From: Ascidia mentula
Taxonomy: Eukaryota > Chordata > Ascidiacea > Phlebobranchia > Ascidiidae
NCBI GenBank assembly: GCA_947561715.1
Contig: OX387205.1
Location: 12,715,001 to 12,779,000 of the forward strand
Direction of reading: 5' to 3'
DNA length: 64,000 nucleotides
A program made the translations under genes and the position numbers. The notes under the pieces are model-generated. The model had not been told where the DNA came from and searched no databases. It was given only the letters and a program-made list of their open reading frames with translations. This document shows, in pieces, positions 47,801 through 60,953 of this stretch (position 1 is the stretch's first letter; every line of letters begins with the position of its first letter).

Positions 47801-50800
47801 ACATCTCCAATGGAAACCGTCTCAGACCAGTGCACGGCGTAACAACCTCGTTGGTTTTGTGCTGTTACAAAGAACCTTCGACGGTATCGATTTAATTTCG
47901 TATTGGCCCTGGTTAAAACTTTTTGTTGATTGGCGGATTATAGTCAGTCCCTCGAGACTCAATTTGTAACCAAAGCTTGTTTAAGGGATCCATGGTGTAT
48001 TGATCGCGGTTAGTAATGCGTGGAACTTTAGGATCAGGCGGCTTTACAACATGCACAAATCCCTTACTGAAAGTTCATGCGTAATAACAGCGTGTTAATG
48101 GTGCGGTGACGATTCATTTAGTTATGAAAAAAAATCTCTCACCAAATAAAGTAAAACACAGCTTAGTGATAAATTAATAATTCCAGGTAATGCAAATTTA
48201 AACCAACAAATCCGTCAATTCAGCAGCTTCGAAAAGCGTTGAATACAAAATGTTGCGGACCTAGACCCATTTCTAACTTAAAACCTCACAAAAAGACTGT
48301 AGTAAGTTTCGTTCTGTGTGATCATTGCTGTTTTTCGACCTGTTTTTGTCACGTTATTGATTGGTTTCTACTATGACGACCACCTTGGAAAGATCTCAGG
48401 GCAATGTTATTAACGTTAGTATTTATGGAAAGGATTTGCAAAAGCAATTTGTTTTGCCAGTGAGCTGAAGGCATTACAGGCTTAGATTCATGTAACATGC
48501 TGGGCTTGGGGATTATCCGGCTTTTTTCTTGACCCATATGTTCCAACTTTCAAATGTTGCAACTCGGGCCTTATATCTTCATTTAAACAAAACTCATACT
48601 TGTCCTAATTTTAACATTTTCTGCAGTATGATAACTATAACGGCAGATGAATTATTTGTTCGACATGATAATGTCATTGCTCACGCATCCTCGCTTGAAA
48701 GTAGTTCAGAACTTGCTCTATACTCCATACAACTCTACAGCACCGCGCTTCTTACGATGCCAATCGTTCAGGCAAAATCTTTCAGCTTTTCAGGCTACGG
48801 TGAGTGAATACTCTGTGTGCTATAGAGAAATCGATCCAGCCTGGTTTTTGCGCGCTTCGTTTGAGTTAAGCCTTGCCCCAGCAAATGCCTAAATTTTCGC
48901 CTTACCGCGTTTTAACCTGATGTCATGCGTCATGATTCGGTTCGGCACGCGCTCGTTACCGTTTGCGCGGAAGTATGGCGTGTTGAAATTAAATCAAGCA
49001 GTTCATTTCCAAGAATATCATCGCATGATGTCTGATAGTTGTAAATGCCAAAACCCAAATTTAAAATCCGCGTCTGAGTCTTATCTTTACTGTGGTATTT
49101 CGAAACCATTCAGTGTGCTGGGCATTAATATATCCTTAGTGTTTTGTGTGCCGAAAATGTATTTGCCTTGTAAATTATTACCTCACTCTTCTATCTAACG
49201 ACGAGGCAACCGCGACAAAGGTGCAAAATATAATAAATCAGATTTTTCAAAGAGGGTCCTTACCCGACGTAAATATTTGAATGACAAACACTGATACGAC
49301 GCACTGATCCTAATTATTCACTGCACGTTCTAGCAACAACTGTGTTTCCAATTTCGTTCTATGAAAGCAGTAAAAAATTTCGAATGAAGCTTCGATGCAG
49401 GCACAGGCCGTTACGACTGAGTTAAATTTATGCTAGTCGAGCGTTGGAATTCTCGGTCGATCTCCTTTTATTTACCCAGCTGACAAGGGGACAGGCGCTG
49501 TGAATATCGACTTTCGGTAGACTTATCCTTTGGCTCTATTCAAACACTTTAATGAATGCGAAGATTGGGAGCCTCTTGTGAAAAACAAATATTCGATGCT
49601 CGACGCTGACTTTGCGTTGAACTTAAAATTATTGCAGAGATAAATTAAATCGCCCACTAAAAAGTTAATCTGAGATTGTCTACAACTGTATTCTAAAGGT
49701 TTGCTGTTGCAAGCACCTTAACCGATACAATGGCTCATATCTTAGCGTAAAGGTCTTCGATGAGCGGTCCTGGCTTAATACCTGTCAGTGTACATTATGT
49801 GCGTCTGTTATGTGCTATATTATGACAAAAAAAATTTCTTCGTTTCTTCGCCAAACTTGACTTCAAACACTGATTAGTTATACCAAATTTAGGACCACGC
49901 AGTGTAAATCAATTCGCAATACGAATTGCTCACGATGCTTTTGCATATCAACAAATCGTACAAAAAACGGTATTTGCATACACATGCAGCAGTGTCACTT
50001 ACAGTTCTGTGACGCACAGGAGAAGTTTATTACCACCGCCGCAATTCCAATCACTCACACTACAATTGTACAGCGCACCAATTTACGCCCGTATCGTAAA
50101 AACGCAATTAGCGAACCCCGCCCAGCCTTTGCCATTGCTGTAAACACTGCCAACGAGTCAGTCGGCTTTACCCTTCCCGAATCCACTGAATTCGTGAAAC
50201 CCCTAACGACGGGCGTCGCACGTCACAAATGACGTCGCATGGTACTTCGGTTACCATTCTTGGCCCTTGAACCGTGCGCGACTTGGAAACGAAATCTCGT
50301 GCAGCATTATGGGGGGTCTGGAAAGTCGTTATGCGGATTGGGTGACACGGCGCCAGCGGGCGTATATTTCTGTATTCCAAAATGTTGGCTGCAATCCACA
50401 AACCTTCTGTTGACGACAAACCGGTAAACAACAACAAGCGATCAAAAGCACAAACCTTTATTTGCAACCAATCTCACTGCTTGTGCCTTTACAGTCCTTC
50501 AACGCCAAAGATATATACTCCCATCCATTACAGCAAAGTTTAGTTTATACTGGCCCTGAGCCGTTTGATTTTCCTTATCAAAGGGCTCAGGGCCAGTATA
50601 AACTAAACTTTGCCGGTTCAACATCTACTTTTTCGATTGCAACTTCTAAACCGCCCGCTTTTGATCACTGAAGTGCTAAATCCTGTTTTCTTTTCGCATG
50701 ACTTCGTCCCAGCAAACCAACGTCGTGAACCCGGCGAGTTCGCCTGAAAAATCGTACAGGAAATTCAATTTCCTCGTAAAGCGCGTTTTCCCCTTCCTTG

Positions 50801-53800
50801 TGCCAGAATGCTTTATCGTGGATTGTGTGTGCCTTACATAGGGGAGTAAAGAAAAGGTTTAGACAGGAATTCCCTGCCGCTTTCGAAATGCGTTTGAAGG
50901 TGATAATCTCCGTGGGACGTTTTGAATTAGACACTACAAAAATGAGAAATATGCTGGAAAATTAAAACCCCAAGTTTTTACCTCCGTTGTTTGTATAGCG
51001 CAACTCTCTGTGGTTTCATTCTCATCCTCCGTGGCAGGATATTAACTGCCTCAATATTCCTTGAGCTACCTAGACTTCCACGTAGACTGTGTTATCGCTT
51101 GGTTGCAGATTACAGCCCTGTGCGAAACTCGACTGGTTGCTCCCCAACGTTTGAATTATTAACTAAGACTGAAAACGCATCTATCGATCAACAACTTCGC
51201 CACGTTCTCCGTGTATCGCACCCTCACATCGAAATTGATTAGGTTTGCTCAGACTGTGGGTTTGGTAAGCAAATATAACTAACACCACCACTCCTCTTGC
51301 GGTTCGCATCAGGTGGCTTGCGGCCCATCGTGCTCATCGCAAACTTAGGAACATGATGGCCTACTAAAACGGAATTTTTCAAGAAGTCGCTTTCATTCGT
51401 TTGCTTGTGGCACAAACGTTTAGCTGATTTTTGCATTTTCATCCAAAACCACGGATCATACTGAAACACCCGCCGTCTCAACCAACTTATAATGTGAACT
51501 GGGCATTTCTACCCCGCACAGCGACTTTCTCGTAGAGGCTGACCTTGCAATGCCTAGACCTTTCCCAAACAACAGAGGCCTTACTGTAGCGCGTCGCAAA
51601 TTGCCGAGTATTGTACAGTTGAAAAGGCGAAAGTGACAAAGAGCTGGCGAATGAAAATACCTCACCATTGTGCCGTCACAAAGGACGGGCGTGCAAAGGC
51701 GTTGGTCGCGTTTTTACCGGGCGATGCGGGTCGCAATTCTTTGGTTGTGTTCTCGTTGTCAGTTTGCACTGAAAGGTGGCTGAAGCAAAGCAATGCGGAC
51801 TGGCAGTGATTGATATATGCTTGAATAGTCGCCGCAACACATCAAAGGAGAGGCGCTTGTTCGGCGTCATGCTAATTGAATTGGCGTTGCCATAATATCC
51901 CAGTCCCGCCGTGTCGCTAGGGCCCTGTAGCTGATACACCCAAACGTTGATGAACGTTATTCCCTTATCACCGTGGGTAATAGATATGACGCGGCACAAT
52001 GCCACTGTTTGTGACCCGTGGTAGATGTGTGACAACCTTATCTGTTTGTGTCCGTAGATGGTTTATTAAAGCTGTGTTTACAAGCCGCGTCGAGCCACAA
52101 AACAAGCCAACGTGTGTTTAGTTTTGACATATATGGATGTACAGTTTTATTAACAATGCCACTATTATCGTATTGTGACCAATGTACAACATAACTGCAA
52201 ATATCGTGCGAGATCATATCGTCGTGTAATTCACAGTATCACCATGTAGAGAGTTTTGTTTTATCATGATTGAAGGTCCAAAGGGTTACATTCCTACAAT
52301 GACCCATCAACCCTATTGAGAGTGTATTTTTTTTGAAGTCTTGTTTAACAAACAAGGCGAGGTGTTTGCGGTAAACAAATTGGGCGGTATTGTTAACCCA
52401 ACAACTTCTGGCAAACAAAGCTCACCCATGAGCAAAGTTTAACACATTGCGGTAATTTTAAACGAGTATCCTAATTGATCGAAAGTGGCCAACAATGCTT
52501 TTCTCCATCTCGAAGAAATAATGTTGAATTAAAACGTAACTTTAACTGTGCGCAATTCCCTGAACTTCCCCCAGCACTTTTAGTTCTCACGATGTTTCCG
52601 TACCAAATAGTTATTGAACTTTCCCTACCAAAACTGAAACAAAAACGCACTTACTTTCCAGGACTGCCCAAATTGCGTATGTCCTATGCACGGTGCATGC
52701 AACGCTTTTATGCATTACAGTTCAACCACTGGGTCCCTAACGGCCGTCATGCAATATGTATTTGCTTTGCACGCATGGTAAATAATCGATCTGTCAAAAA
52801 CACTATATTATTGCAGGTCTTTCCAATTTCCAATGACAGTTGGTTTGAACTCCGCAGCAATTTTATGTCCCTCGTTTCACCCCGCGGAAAAGCAATTACG
52901 ACCATTGTGAGCCCCTCATTGCTGACTAAACCAACGAACGCTTGTAACTGTCACCTGCGGTTTGAATGGTTTGGGATTGGTTGTCCAACACAGTATGTTG
53001 CACAATAGGTCATTATGTTTTATTGCTTAGCTTAGCTTGTGGGTGGATAGCGAAATATTGCTTACGTGTTATGCCCTTAATTTCCACAAAGCCACATAAT
53101 AATACATATTGTTTGCTTGCCCAAACATATCATGTCACAAAACCAGACGAATATTTGCTTACTCCGCACCTTTTTCTGCACATTTACGCGAAAAAAGCGA
53201 ATCTCTTGCACATTCGCTTAGTCTGCGGATTGTTTTACCTTGTTCTTCATTACCACGAAATTAAAAATATAAATTAAAAATAGGGTTCTGAAACTTCGGC
53301 AAAACTTTACTGTATGCCTGAAACAAATGCAATGGCCCTGTAACACTTAACACAGCCGTGGGTTACGTTCCTAAGTGCTAAATCCAACCTGATGTTGTTT
53401 TTGTGTCGAAATTAGTCACCCTACAGTCCAATCTGTAAAGGCCTTGCACCATATACCAGCTACCCTACCCGTAACGCAATGGGCATTTATGTAACTCTGT
53501 AACCTACAGGGACCCCGTTACGCCTCATTGTTAACGCTAATATTTGTCTATTTGGAAGGACGAACTACTGGGGAGACGTACGGGCCGCCAGGCGCAGTTA
53601 ACAGTAAATCAAGCTCCCGCCATAACTTCTGCAAACAAGACAGGGCACCCGAGTCTGTTTGAAACACTGTCATAGACTTTGTTGACTTTTTCTATCTCTA
53701 TGTTGTCTATGTCATATATTTGTCGTTGACGGGTGTTCTTCTGTTAAGAGGCGGAATATTTTCTTCAAAACATTCATCAAATTGTTGCTTTCATGTTTAG

Positions 53801-54973
53801 CCGCGTGAAGGGTGAGGGCAAAAACCATTTGGTCGTTTTTCTTCCAACCAACGGTCGTCAAAAAGCTTTTATTCCCTCGCATTAACCTGTGCCTGCAATC
53901 AAAATCTTTAAGATTTCAGATAAGCAAATACTCATATACGTTGGAATGGTTGTTGGCCTTGACGACCCAGGTATTGCATCCCACAAAGTGGACTTTGGCC
54001 TAGTGTTGAGGTTTCAGTAGCCAAGCCGATCCCCAGATAACCCAAACACAGACAGTCATTAGTCATGACTTGCAGTTGTTGTTTATTGTGATCATATACC
54101 GTTACAAGCCTATATGTAAAGTTGTGGGAGAAGTGTATATGACGAATATCTATCGTGGCATCTAAAGGACTAATTGATGTATTTGCAAATTGATTTAGAT
54201 TGAACCGCATCTCATTTACGTATTTCTTGTGTGTTAAAGATTCCACAATCATTCACGTTTTTTTAATTTAGATGCCTGTCAGCAATAAAATTATGCGCCA
54301 ATAACCCATCCCTTATTAAATTACCGTTTGGTGTTTCGTATAATAGGCCCTAAATCGGGCGCGTGTGCAGTGTGGTCGGTTTATGAGATTATAAATACAC
54401 ATGGTTAATGTTTGCTTTAGTCCTATACAGTGAAGAAAGCGACCGCAATGTTCAACGTTCCACATTGTACCACCATGCGATGGTGCACCGATCCATGTTT
54501 TTATTGTTTAGTAAGTGCCATTACTCTGGACGTGAAAACGGGTCGTTTAACTGCGATTCTCCATAAACATTGGAGTTTCGGTCTCAGGGTGCAATCAGGG
54601 AGTCGCGAGCTTTTTTTTAATTGATGAGCAAACGCACTTGTTGCGGGATATACTAAAACGCGGTAAAAGGTGCCAATGTTCTATTCGGTGTACCCCGAAA
54701 CTCGCTTAAAATTCAGGCGTTGAATACTTTTTTTAAAGCTGGGAGCAAAGCAGAAATGTACAAACATGCGCAAGTGGGTTTTTGTACAAAAGCGTCAACA
54801 AAATTCCATGCACGTTGAAAGTTAAATATTAATGCGATAAAATTTTCTTTTCCGTTTTACGCATTTCTTGTGTTATTCTGCGTGAGCTGGACGTAGCGTT
54901 TATCACCGAACCGCCTATCTCGGGCCGAGACGCCGCGCATTGGATTATTAACATAAGTTGATTGAGGACTTCG
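44876..54973. other. Gene-poor interval between the PDE9-like and LRR-Ig genes
   Basis: No exon with recognisable content. The longest frame, 52475-53008 plus (177 codons), has no motif, no signal peptide and unremarkable composition. A strong hairpin at 50533-50613 is listed separately. If the PDE9-like 5' exon starts at an acceptor (44876), a noncoding first exon and promoter should lie in this interval. Confidence 0.4.
50533..50613. repeat. Near-perfect 81-base inverted repeat (hairpin)
   Basis: Arms 50533-50562 and 50584-50613 are perfectly complementary over 30 bp. After one G-G mismatch (50563 with 50583), a further 6 bp pair (TTTGAT with ATCAAA), leaving a 7-base loop. The size fits a miRNA precursor or a fold-back element; the perfect pairing is unusual for a miRNA. 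No target-site duplication is obvious. It could also be a fold-back cloning or assembly artefact. Confidence 0.85.
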
Positions 54974-57900
54974 TCAAACGCCGAATAAAACGTGATGAAC
55001 AAACAGTAGGACAACGATCAAACGCATATAGAGAAACTGCTTTGAAGCAGCGTTATGGGATCCTGTGCCGTCCTTGCGACTCTCCAATAGCACAGGCCCC
55101 TTTTGCGTTTTAGTAGAAGGAAAGTTAATGACGGAGGGTTGACTTATTGCGCTGTTGGAAGCCGTGTTTTCGCTGTATGATCCTTCGGCTAAATGGTGTG
55201 CACAGACAGGGTGGGACTTCAATTCCTCACATAGTTGTTTTGCGTTTGTGTAACCGTTGGATTTTGACTTTGAAACCATGGGTAGTACGGCCTGTTCGGT
55301 AGCAGTATTTTTTCTACCAGTTGGGTTGCTCTTTTTTCGAAGATTCCATTTTAACTTTGCGAATTCTGAAAATGCGTACATCGGATCCTCGGTTTCGTCT
55401 GTGGGGGAAATGCTTTCGGTGATCCCCGCCTTGGAATGTCCTTCCACGATACGAAATGAGCGGTCAAGGACTCCCATCTTGTTCTGGACTCTGCATGTGT
55501 ATGTTCCAATGGCGTCCGCAACGCTCACCGAGCGTAAGTGCAGCGTACCGTCACTGGCTATTTCAATGTTGACCTGGACAATGCGAAATATCATTACTTT
55601 AGCGTTGGGGATTAGGGTAAAAGACAACAACTGCATTGTTGTGGAAAGTGTTATGCTAAATCATAGCAATGTTTACACACAAATCCTTGCATAAAATTGA
55701 ACAAAATGACTAAAGTTTGAACTTAATTGTGTTACCTTATTGATGATCGTAACGTCTAGGACGAGACAAGGGATTGCAGTAGAAAACGACTAAAATTTAG
55801 CTCGAAACCCAAACTTAAAAACAACAGTCTTCCTTACTTTGGGGTGGTTAAAGTTTGGAGAGCATTTAAGACAGGTCAAGGCCGTTGATTTCTTCTGTCG
55901 CTTTTTCTTTATTTGCAAAATCCACGCCACTGTAGGTTTTGGATATCCTGATGCTTCGCACACTGCATTCAAGGTCACCTTGTCACCTGTGGCCTCGTAA
56001 CTTGTTTTGTAATCCGGTAATACTCCGAAGCGTGTAATGTTTGGGGTCTGTGCAAAAGTAGAATTCGCATTTTTTTTATTAGGGGAATGTTTGAACAACA
56101 AAGACGAACTGCTTTCGTGTTACAGAAAAATTTGTTTTTGGTTATTGATTTGTATATAACCACTGATGCTGCCAGGCAGTAGTGGTATTGATTTGTGTTT
56201 CCTCAGAAAATATTGACCTAGCTGTCAAAATGTTGTAATGAAGTTAATTGATGGCTCATCAATCTTACTGTAGTATTCGTATAACAGTCATTAAATTGCA
56301 ATAAGAAAGGGTTTACAGAATCAGAAATATCGTAATTAAAACAAGGCGATCAATTAAACATCTCTTATTGTCTGGTGAATATATAATACAGACATAAGGC
56401 TAAAATGGACTGCCAAGACTGCAACAAGCACAACAAAAAGCGTATTTTTGTATTTTGTTTTTTGTCAACACGTGGCAAAAATTCTAAAATGCTACAACAC
56501 TTACCGTACAAGCGAAGAAGTTCGCACTGCTTAGCGATCGCGATGCAAAACGTATGTCAAACCCCTGCATATCCAAGGGCCGAACACAAAATATGGGCTG
56601 AGGAGAAGTGGACACCGCTTTGGTTTGAATAATCCATCTTAACTCACAATCGCAAGTCCATGGATTTTCGTGAAGCGAAATGTTGGTCAACCGATGAAGC
56701 GTGTCACCGAAGGCCTCTCGCTGTGTTCAAAAACTCAATGTTATAATTTTCATCTTTTGCGCACAACTAGTATATTTATCTATTTGTTCGTGGGCGCCAT
56801 AGTGTTGCTTATTTTTTACGACTGGGGAAAAGTTGTTACCACTTTCACCAAACTTGTGGAAATTTTGTGAAAGTTTTTGGACGATACAACCAGAATGACA
56901 ATGCATCAAATTTATTTGATAAAATTGTTACCTTTAAAGTTTGCAATGAGTTGCTGGACAAATCCAGAGTTGTCAGACTGTCCAGTTGTAGGGCTCTGTG
57001 TCCAACTGTGGTTAATCCTGTACTTGAGAGTTTCAACGTTGTCAATCGACGCAGAAACTAAAAAGAGGTTTGGAAGAATTTTTCGATTGGTTTATAACGA
57101 TGAATGTCAGTATATTGGGACAGATTAACTCCACTCGTAACGTAAGAATAAACACATGATGATGTGATATGTGCTAATTATTTGACAACAAGTAACAGAA
57201 GCAATTGAGAAATAGGGTACGATAAATTTTTTCGACACATTTTGCAGTGGCATTTTGCAAGAGTGAATAAAAATACGAAGCTACATTCCCTTCATATTTT
57301 TTATTGTGTTACTAAATCGGCTGATGCCGATAAACAGGAACTACCAAAGATCACTCCAAAATTGTGATAATTATCCGAGGTTCGATTATCGCTTGATGTG
57401 TTTTTTTAAATTTTCAATCATAACGTTTCGCCTTCAGCAAGTTCCTAAATCTCTGTACCTTGACGTCGTGTTCGTTAAGTTCATTCAACGGGTTGTTTGA
57501 AAGGTCAAGCTCTTGCAAGTTAGATGCAACTCGTTCCAGCGCGCGACGCGGGACGCTGCCCAGTCCGCACGCTTTCATAGAAAGGGATCTGAGTCGTTCG
57601 AGGCCGGTTAGGACGCTTACGTGAAACCCTGCGTTACCGAGACCCGGCATATCCTCGATCTCCAGAACTTCAAGTCTGCGAAATCACATTTTTAAACAAT
57701 AATACTATAGTTGTTAAATGTAGGAATTAAAGATGCGAAATAAAGGTTTATTCCATATATTACAAGTTTATTTTATTGCTCATAAATCACTACATTTTCC
57801 AGTGGTATTGTTTGGGGAATGTTGTGTAGGTTTAAAGTTAATTAGTCGTTGTAGTTACTTGTATAGGAAGTAGTTTGCATTCCCCATTCTTACCGTGTAT

Positions 57901-60900
57901 TGTTTTGAAAAAAGTAGCGAGGTATAGTTTTGACTTTGTGTAGAGACCGAATAACGAGTTTGCGTAGATGCTGAAGCTCGCTCAGCTGGTGCGAGGTTAG
58001 GGCCGTCTTCATCCCCGAGATCTTGTAAATTTTAAAGTAACAAAAGAATAACTTTCTTTATGGCTACGAAGCTGTTCAATAAACGTTATTTTATCAAGAC
58101 TTCACAATAATGCAAAGAAATGTTGTGGCCAGTAACATTATACAATTCATTCCCTATTTGATCGCGTACAATAGAAAAACTAAGTATTAAATAGCATGCC
58201 ACCACGCTTTTAGCTATACAAGAAATCTCGTATGCAATCGGTATGTGTAAATGTTCCCTATGCACTTTCGTAGCTTATCGTATTACCTGCAACGTCTCCA
58301 GGCTGTTTAGGCCGGCGAATGCTTTTTCTCCCATACACATTACCGGGTTATCCAGAAGCTTCAGTTCCCTCAATTTTCCCAACACGGCAAAATTGCGAGG
58401 TGTTAGCACCACCATGTGGTTGTTTGACAGGTCGAGGAACTCGAGGTTGCGCAAATACATGAAGGTGTCTTCTGTGAGGAAGCTGTTGAAGACATACTGG
58501 TTATTTGGTCGGTTTAATATGGTTTATGCAGTTTTCTATGAGGCCCCTGTCGTGCTGTTGAGTTATATCTGTTGTTCAATGTTGCCAAGGATTTTTGCGA
58601 CACAGTTTTTTGGGAATTTGTTTGGTAAAATAATTTGCACATATTTTATAATGAAGTAAATTATGTATATTTTGCATTTGTTTTTCGCAAAACATGCATA
58701 ATTTATTTCATGCTAAAATATAAATGTTGATCATGAAACAATCACATCGAAACAAACGATAAAACAAAACTTGTTTAATTTCTCATTTCAAAGTGAAATT
58801 GAAAAAAGCCTGAAGTTGGCTGTGAAACAACCTGGACCGACAAAACCGAAGCAAACAAGAGTTCTTTTTACCGACTTACCGAAGTTTGTTATTGGCTAGT
58901 GAGAGTGCCACCAAGTTTTCGAGATTTGCAAAAGCGCGCGGTGAAATATCTTCAAGACGATTCGAACCCAAGTTGACTCTCTCCAGCTTGTAACAATTGC
59001 GAAATGCTGATGGTCCAAGTCTCTGATAAAGAAATTGCACAGTTTTGACAGAAGTAGAAATTGCAAACTTTCGACAAAAGTAAAAATTGCACAGTTTTGA
59101 CAGAAGTTTGTTTGTATTACTATGAACCATTCAATAAGTACAAACTGACAACAGTACATAAATTGCAACCATTTTCTTTCTAGATCGGTCGTAATACCGT
59201 TACTGCGACTATTGCAACTTTCCCAGCAGCAATAAAGGGCTAAGGAACGCGCTCGCTGTGGTTGCGTGCAAAAGCCTATAATGAGATAATGCACAAACGA
59301 GTTTTCTGGCTGCGGTCCATTGTTCGCTTACGACGAGACACGGTCCGGGTTTTGACATACACAGGCTACCTGGGTGTCTGGCAGCTCGCCCTAAGCCCGA
59401 CTTAGTCTGTTTTTACGACATCAATGTTTCATGCGAGAGCCCGTACGTAATGACAAGTTTATGTCGAGCCGTCGGCTATTTTATTGCGCAGAATGAGAGC
59501 TACACGCGCCTATCCCATACAAGTTTGATGACCTCCATGCCTGCAACGCCCCCCGTAGCATAAACACGGCCAAAGAATATGAAATCGTCACTGTAAAACT
59601 CCCTACTTGGTGCCTTTACGACGCTCATATAACCTCAACGCAATTACTAGTGGGCACGGTTAAATTAAAATGCCGTTTCCTCATCTCCATGTTTGTTTTA
59701 AATCATTTTTTTGCTATTGTCACAGCACTTACATAAAACACACAGGCAATTTAAAAAAATTATTGCGGTGTTTGTGCATTATATTCTATGCTAAAATAAC
59801 AAAGGTGACAACAAAATGGATGGCCGAATACTTCCCTGTTTGTGAATATTTTCTTTATTCGTATATATAGCGAGGAATTTGGCATCTTCTCAACTCCTCT
59901 CTGTCCCGTTGCAAAACCTTTTTAAGTCTTGTCTTTGCTTAGCCGCGATATAAGGATTATCACCTTCCGAACTTGTGACACTTTCCACTTTGTGAGACGC
60001 AGCGCAATTAACCCAGCCGGCTCCTTTCTATCAGGAGGCGCAATCGATTCCTATTTCTCCACACGTTTCTTACGTTCAAGGTTGAGTATGTCACCGACAA
60101 CTTCCGGGTGTCTGCGGGAATTCCCACAGGCAACTTCCGAGTCAGGGTGGTCAGTCTAGTGCAGAATACGGACCTGTGTGCGATGGGAAACCGGTTTAAT
60201 ACATCTGATACATGTACGTTGCATGAATAAGTGATGAACGCTCCAATTCGGCACGCAATTGGAGCCAGGGAGCGGTTACTGTACAATCACCATATATCCC
60301 ACGACACCAGTATGTGGGGCATTAGAATTATACGTTTTTTAATGTTTTAACTACGGAAACCGCGCAGTAATGTTTAATGCAATCGCAGCATGATTGACAG
60401 AATCGCTCCACTGCGCAGGTCCTTACTTGTCGACTATAGCTATTGTATCGAGGCCATTAGGTTTACAGACTTTATTTATTGTTTATTACTACCGAGTATT
60501 GGCTGTCTTAATTTTTTTGTGATGAAATTCCAGACGTTTATTTTCGCACTTAGATTTATAAATCGCGAGCCTATATTGCGAGTGTTTCATGGTAGCAGCA
60601 ACACTTTTGCGCAAATCTTAATTTTTGCAGATATATTTAAAAGAGTTTTTTTTAAAACAAGAAAAGTAAAAATATATGTACTTTTGTGTCAAAAAATGTT
60701 AGATAAAGTTGCTCCATACCGAATTTAATATATAGGTTATCCCATTTCTTTTAAAATTGCAGCGTTCCTTTAACACGTTAAACTCAGCAAATATTTCAAC
60801 ACACAAAAAAACACAAAAATAAACACAAAATATAAACAGCATATACCTTTCCGGCACATTGCAGCGACAAGCTCCAGTCCGTTCCGGACAGGCTCTTACC

Positions 60901-60953
60901 GGAACCAGAGCCTCGACAGCGAAAGCAGCAAACAGAACAAGCAACCACGCCAT
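54974..60953 (-). CDS. LRR-Ig cell-surface protein, probable GPI anchor (10 exons, 674 aa)
   Basis: Exons are 60953-60847, 60155-60074, 59022-58880, 58482-58287, 58021-57894, 57675-57459, 57057-56932, 56720-56505, 56047-55838 and 55573-54974, all in phase. Parts in order: signal peptide (1-20, MAWLLVLFAAFAVEALVPVR); a short cysteine cap with ACRC; about 9-11 leucine-rich repeats, e.g. NLEFLDLSNNHM; a C-terminal cap with NPWTCDCELRW at 352-362; one Ig domain with Cys 435, Trp 447 and Cys 502 in the context GTYTC; a Ser/Thr/Lys-rich stalk; and a final hydrophobic stretch (LIVVLLFVHHVLFGV) ending the protein, typical of a GPI-attachment signal. Such LRR-Ig proteins (Trk ectodomain, AMIGO, LINGO types) act in adhesion or ligand binding, often in neurons. 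I cannot name an orthologue. An upstream in-frame ATG 12 codons earlier is possible; the chosen one begins the signal peptide. Confidence 0.85.
59031..59108. repeat. 26-bp tandem repeat, three copies, abutting a splice acceptor
   Basis: Units at 59031-59056, 59057-59082 and 59083-59108 (gaaattgcacagttttgaca type, with a few changes in the middle copy). The array ends eight bases before the acceptor of exon 3 of the LRR-Ig gene on the minus strand. Confidence 0.85.

Noticed and set aside
52475-53008. 177-codon open frame on the plus strand
   Set aside because: Long by chance standards, but no signal peptide, domain or partner exon was found. Transcript data would be needed to revive it.
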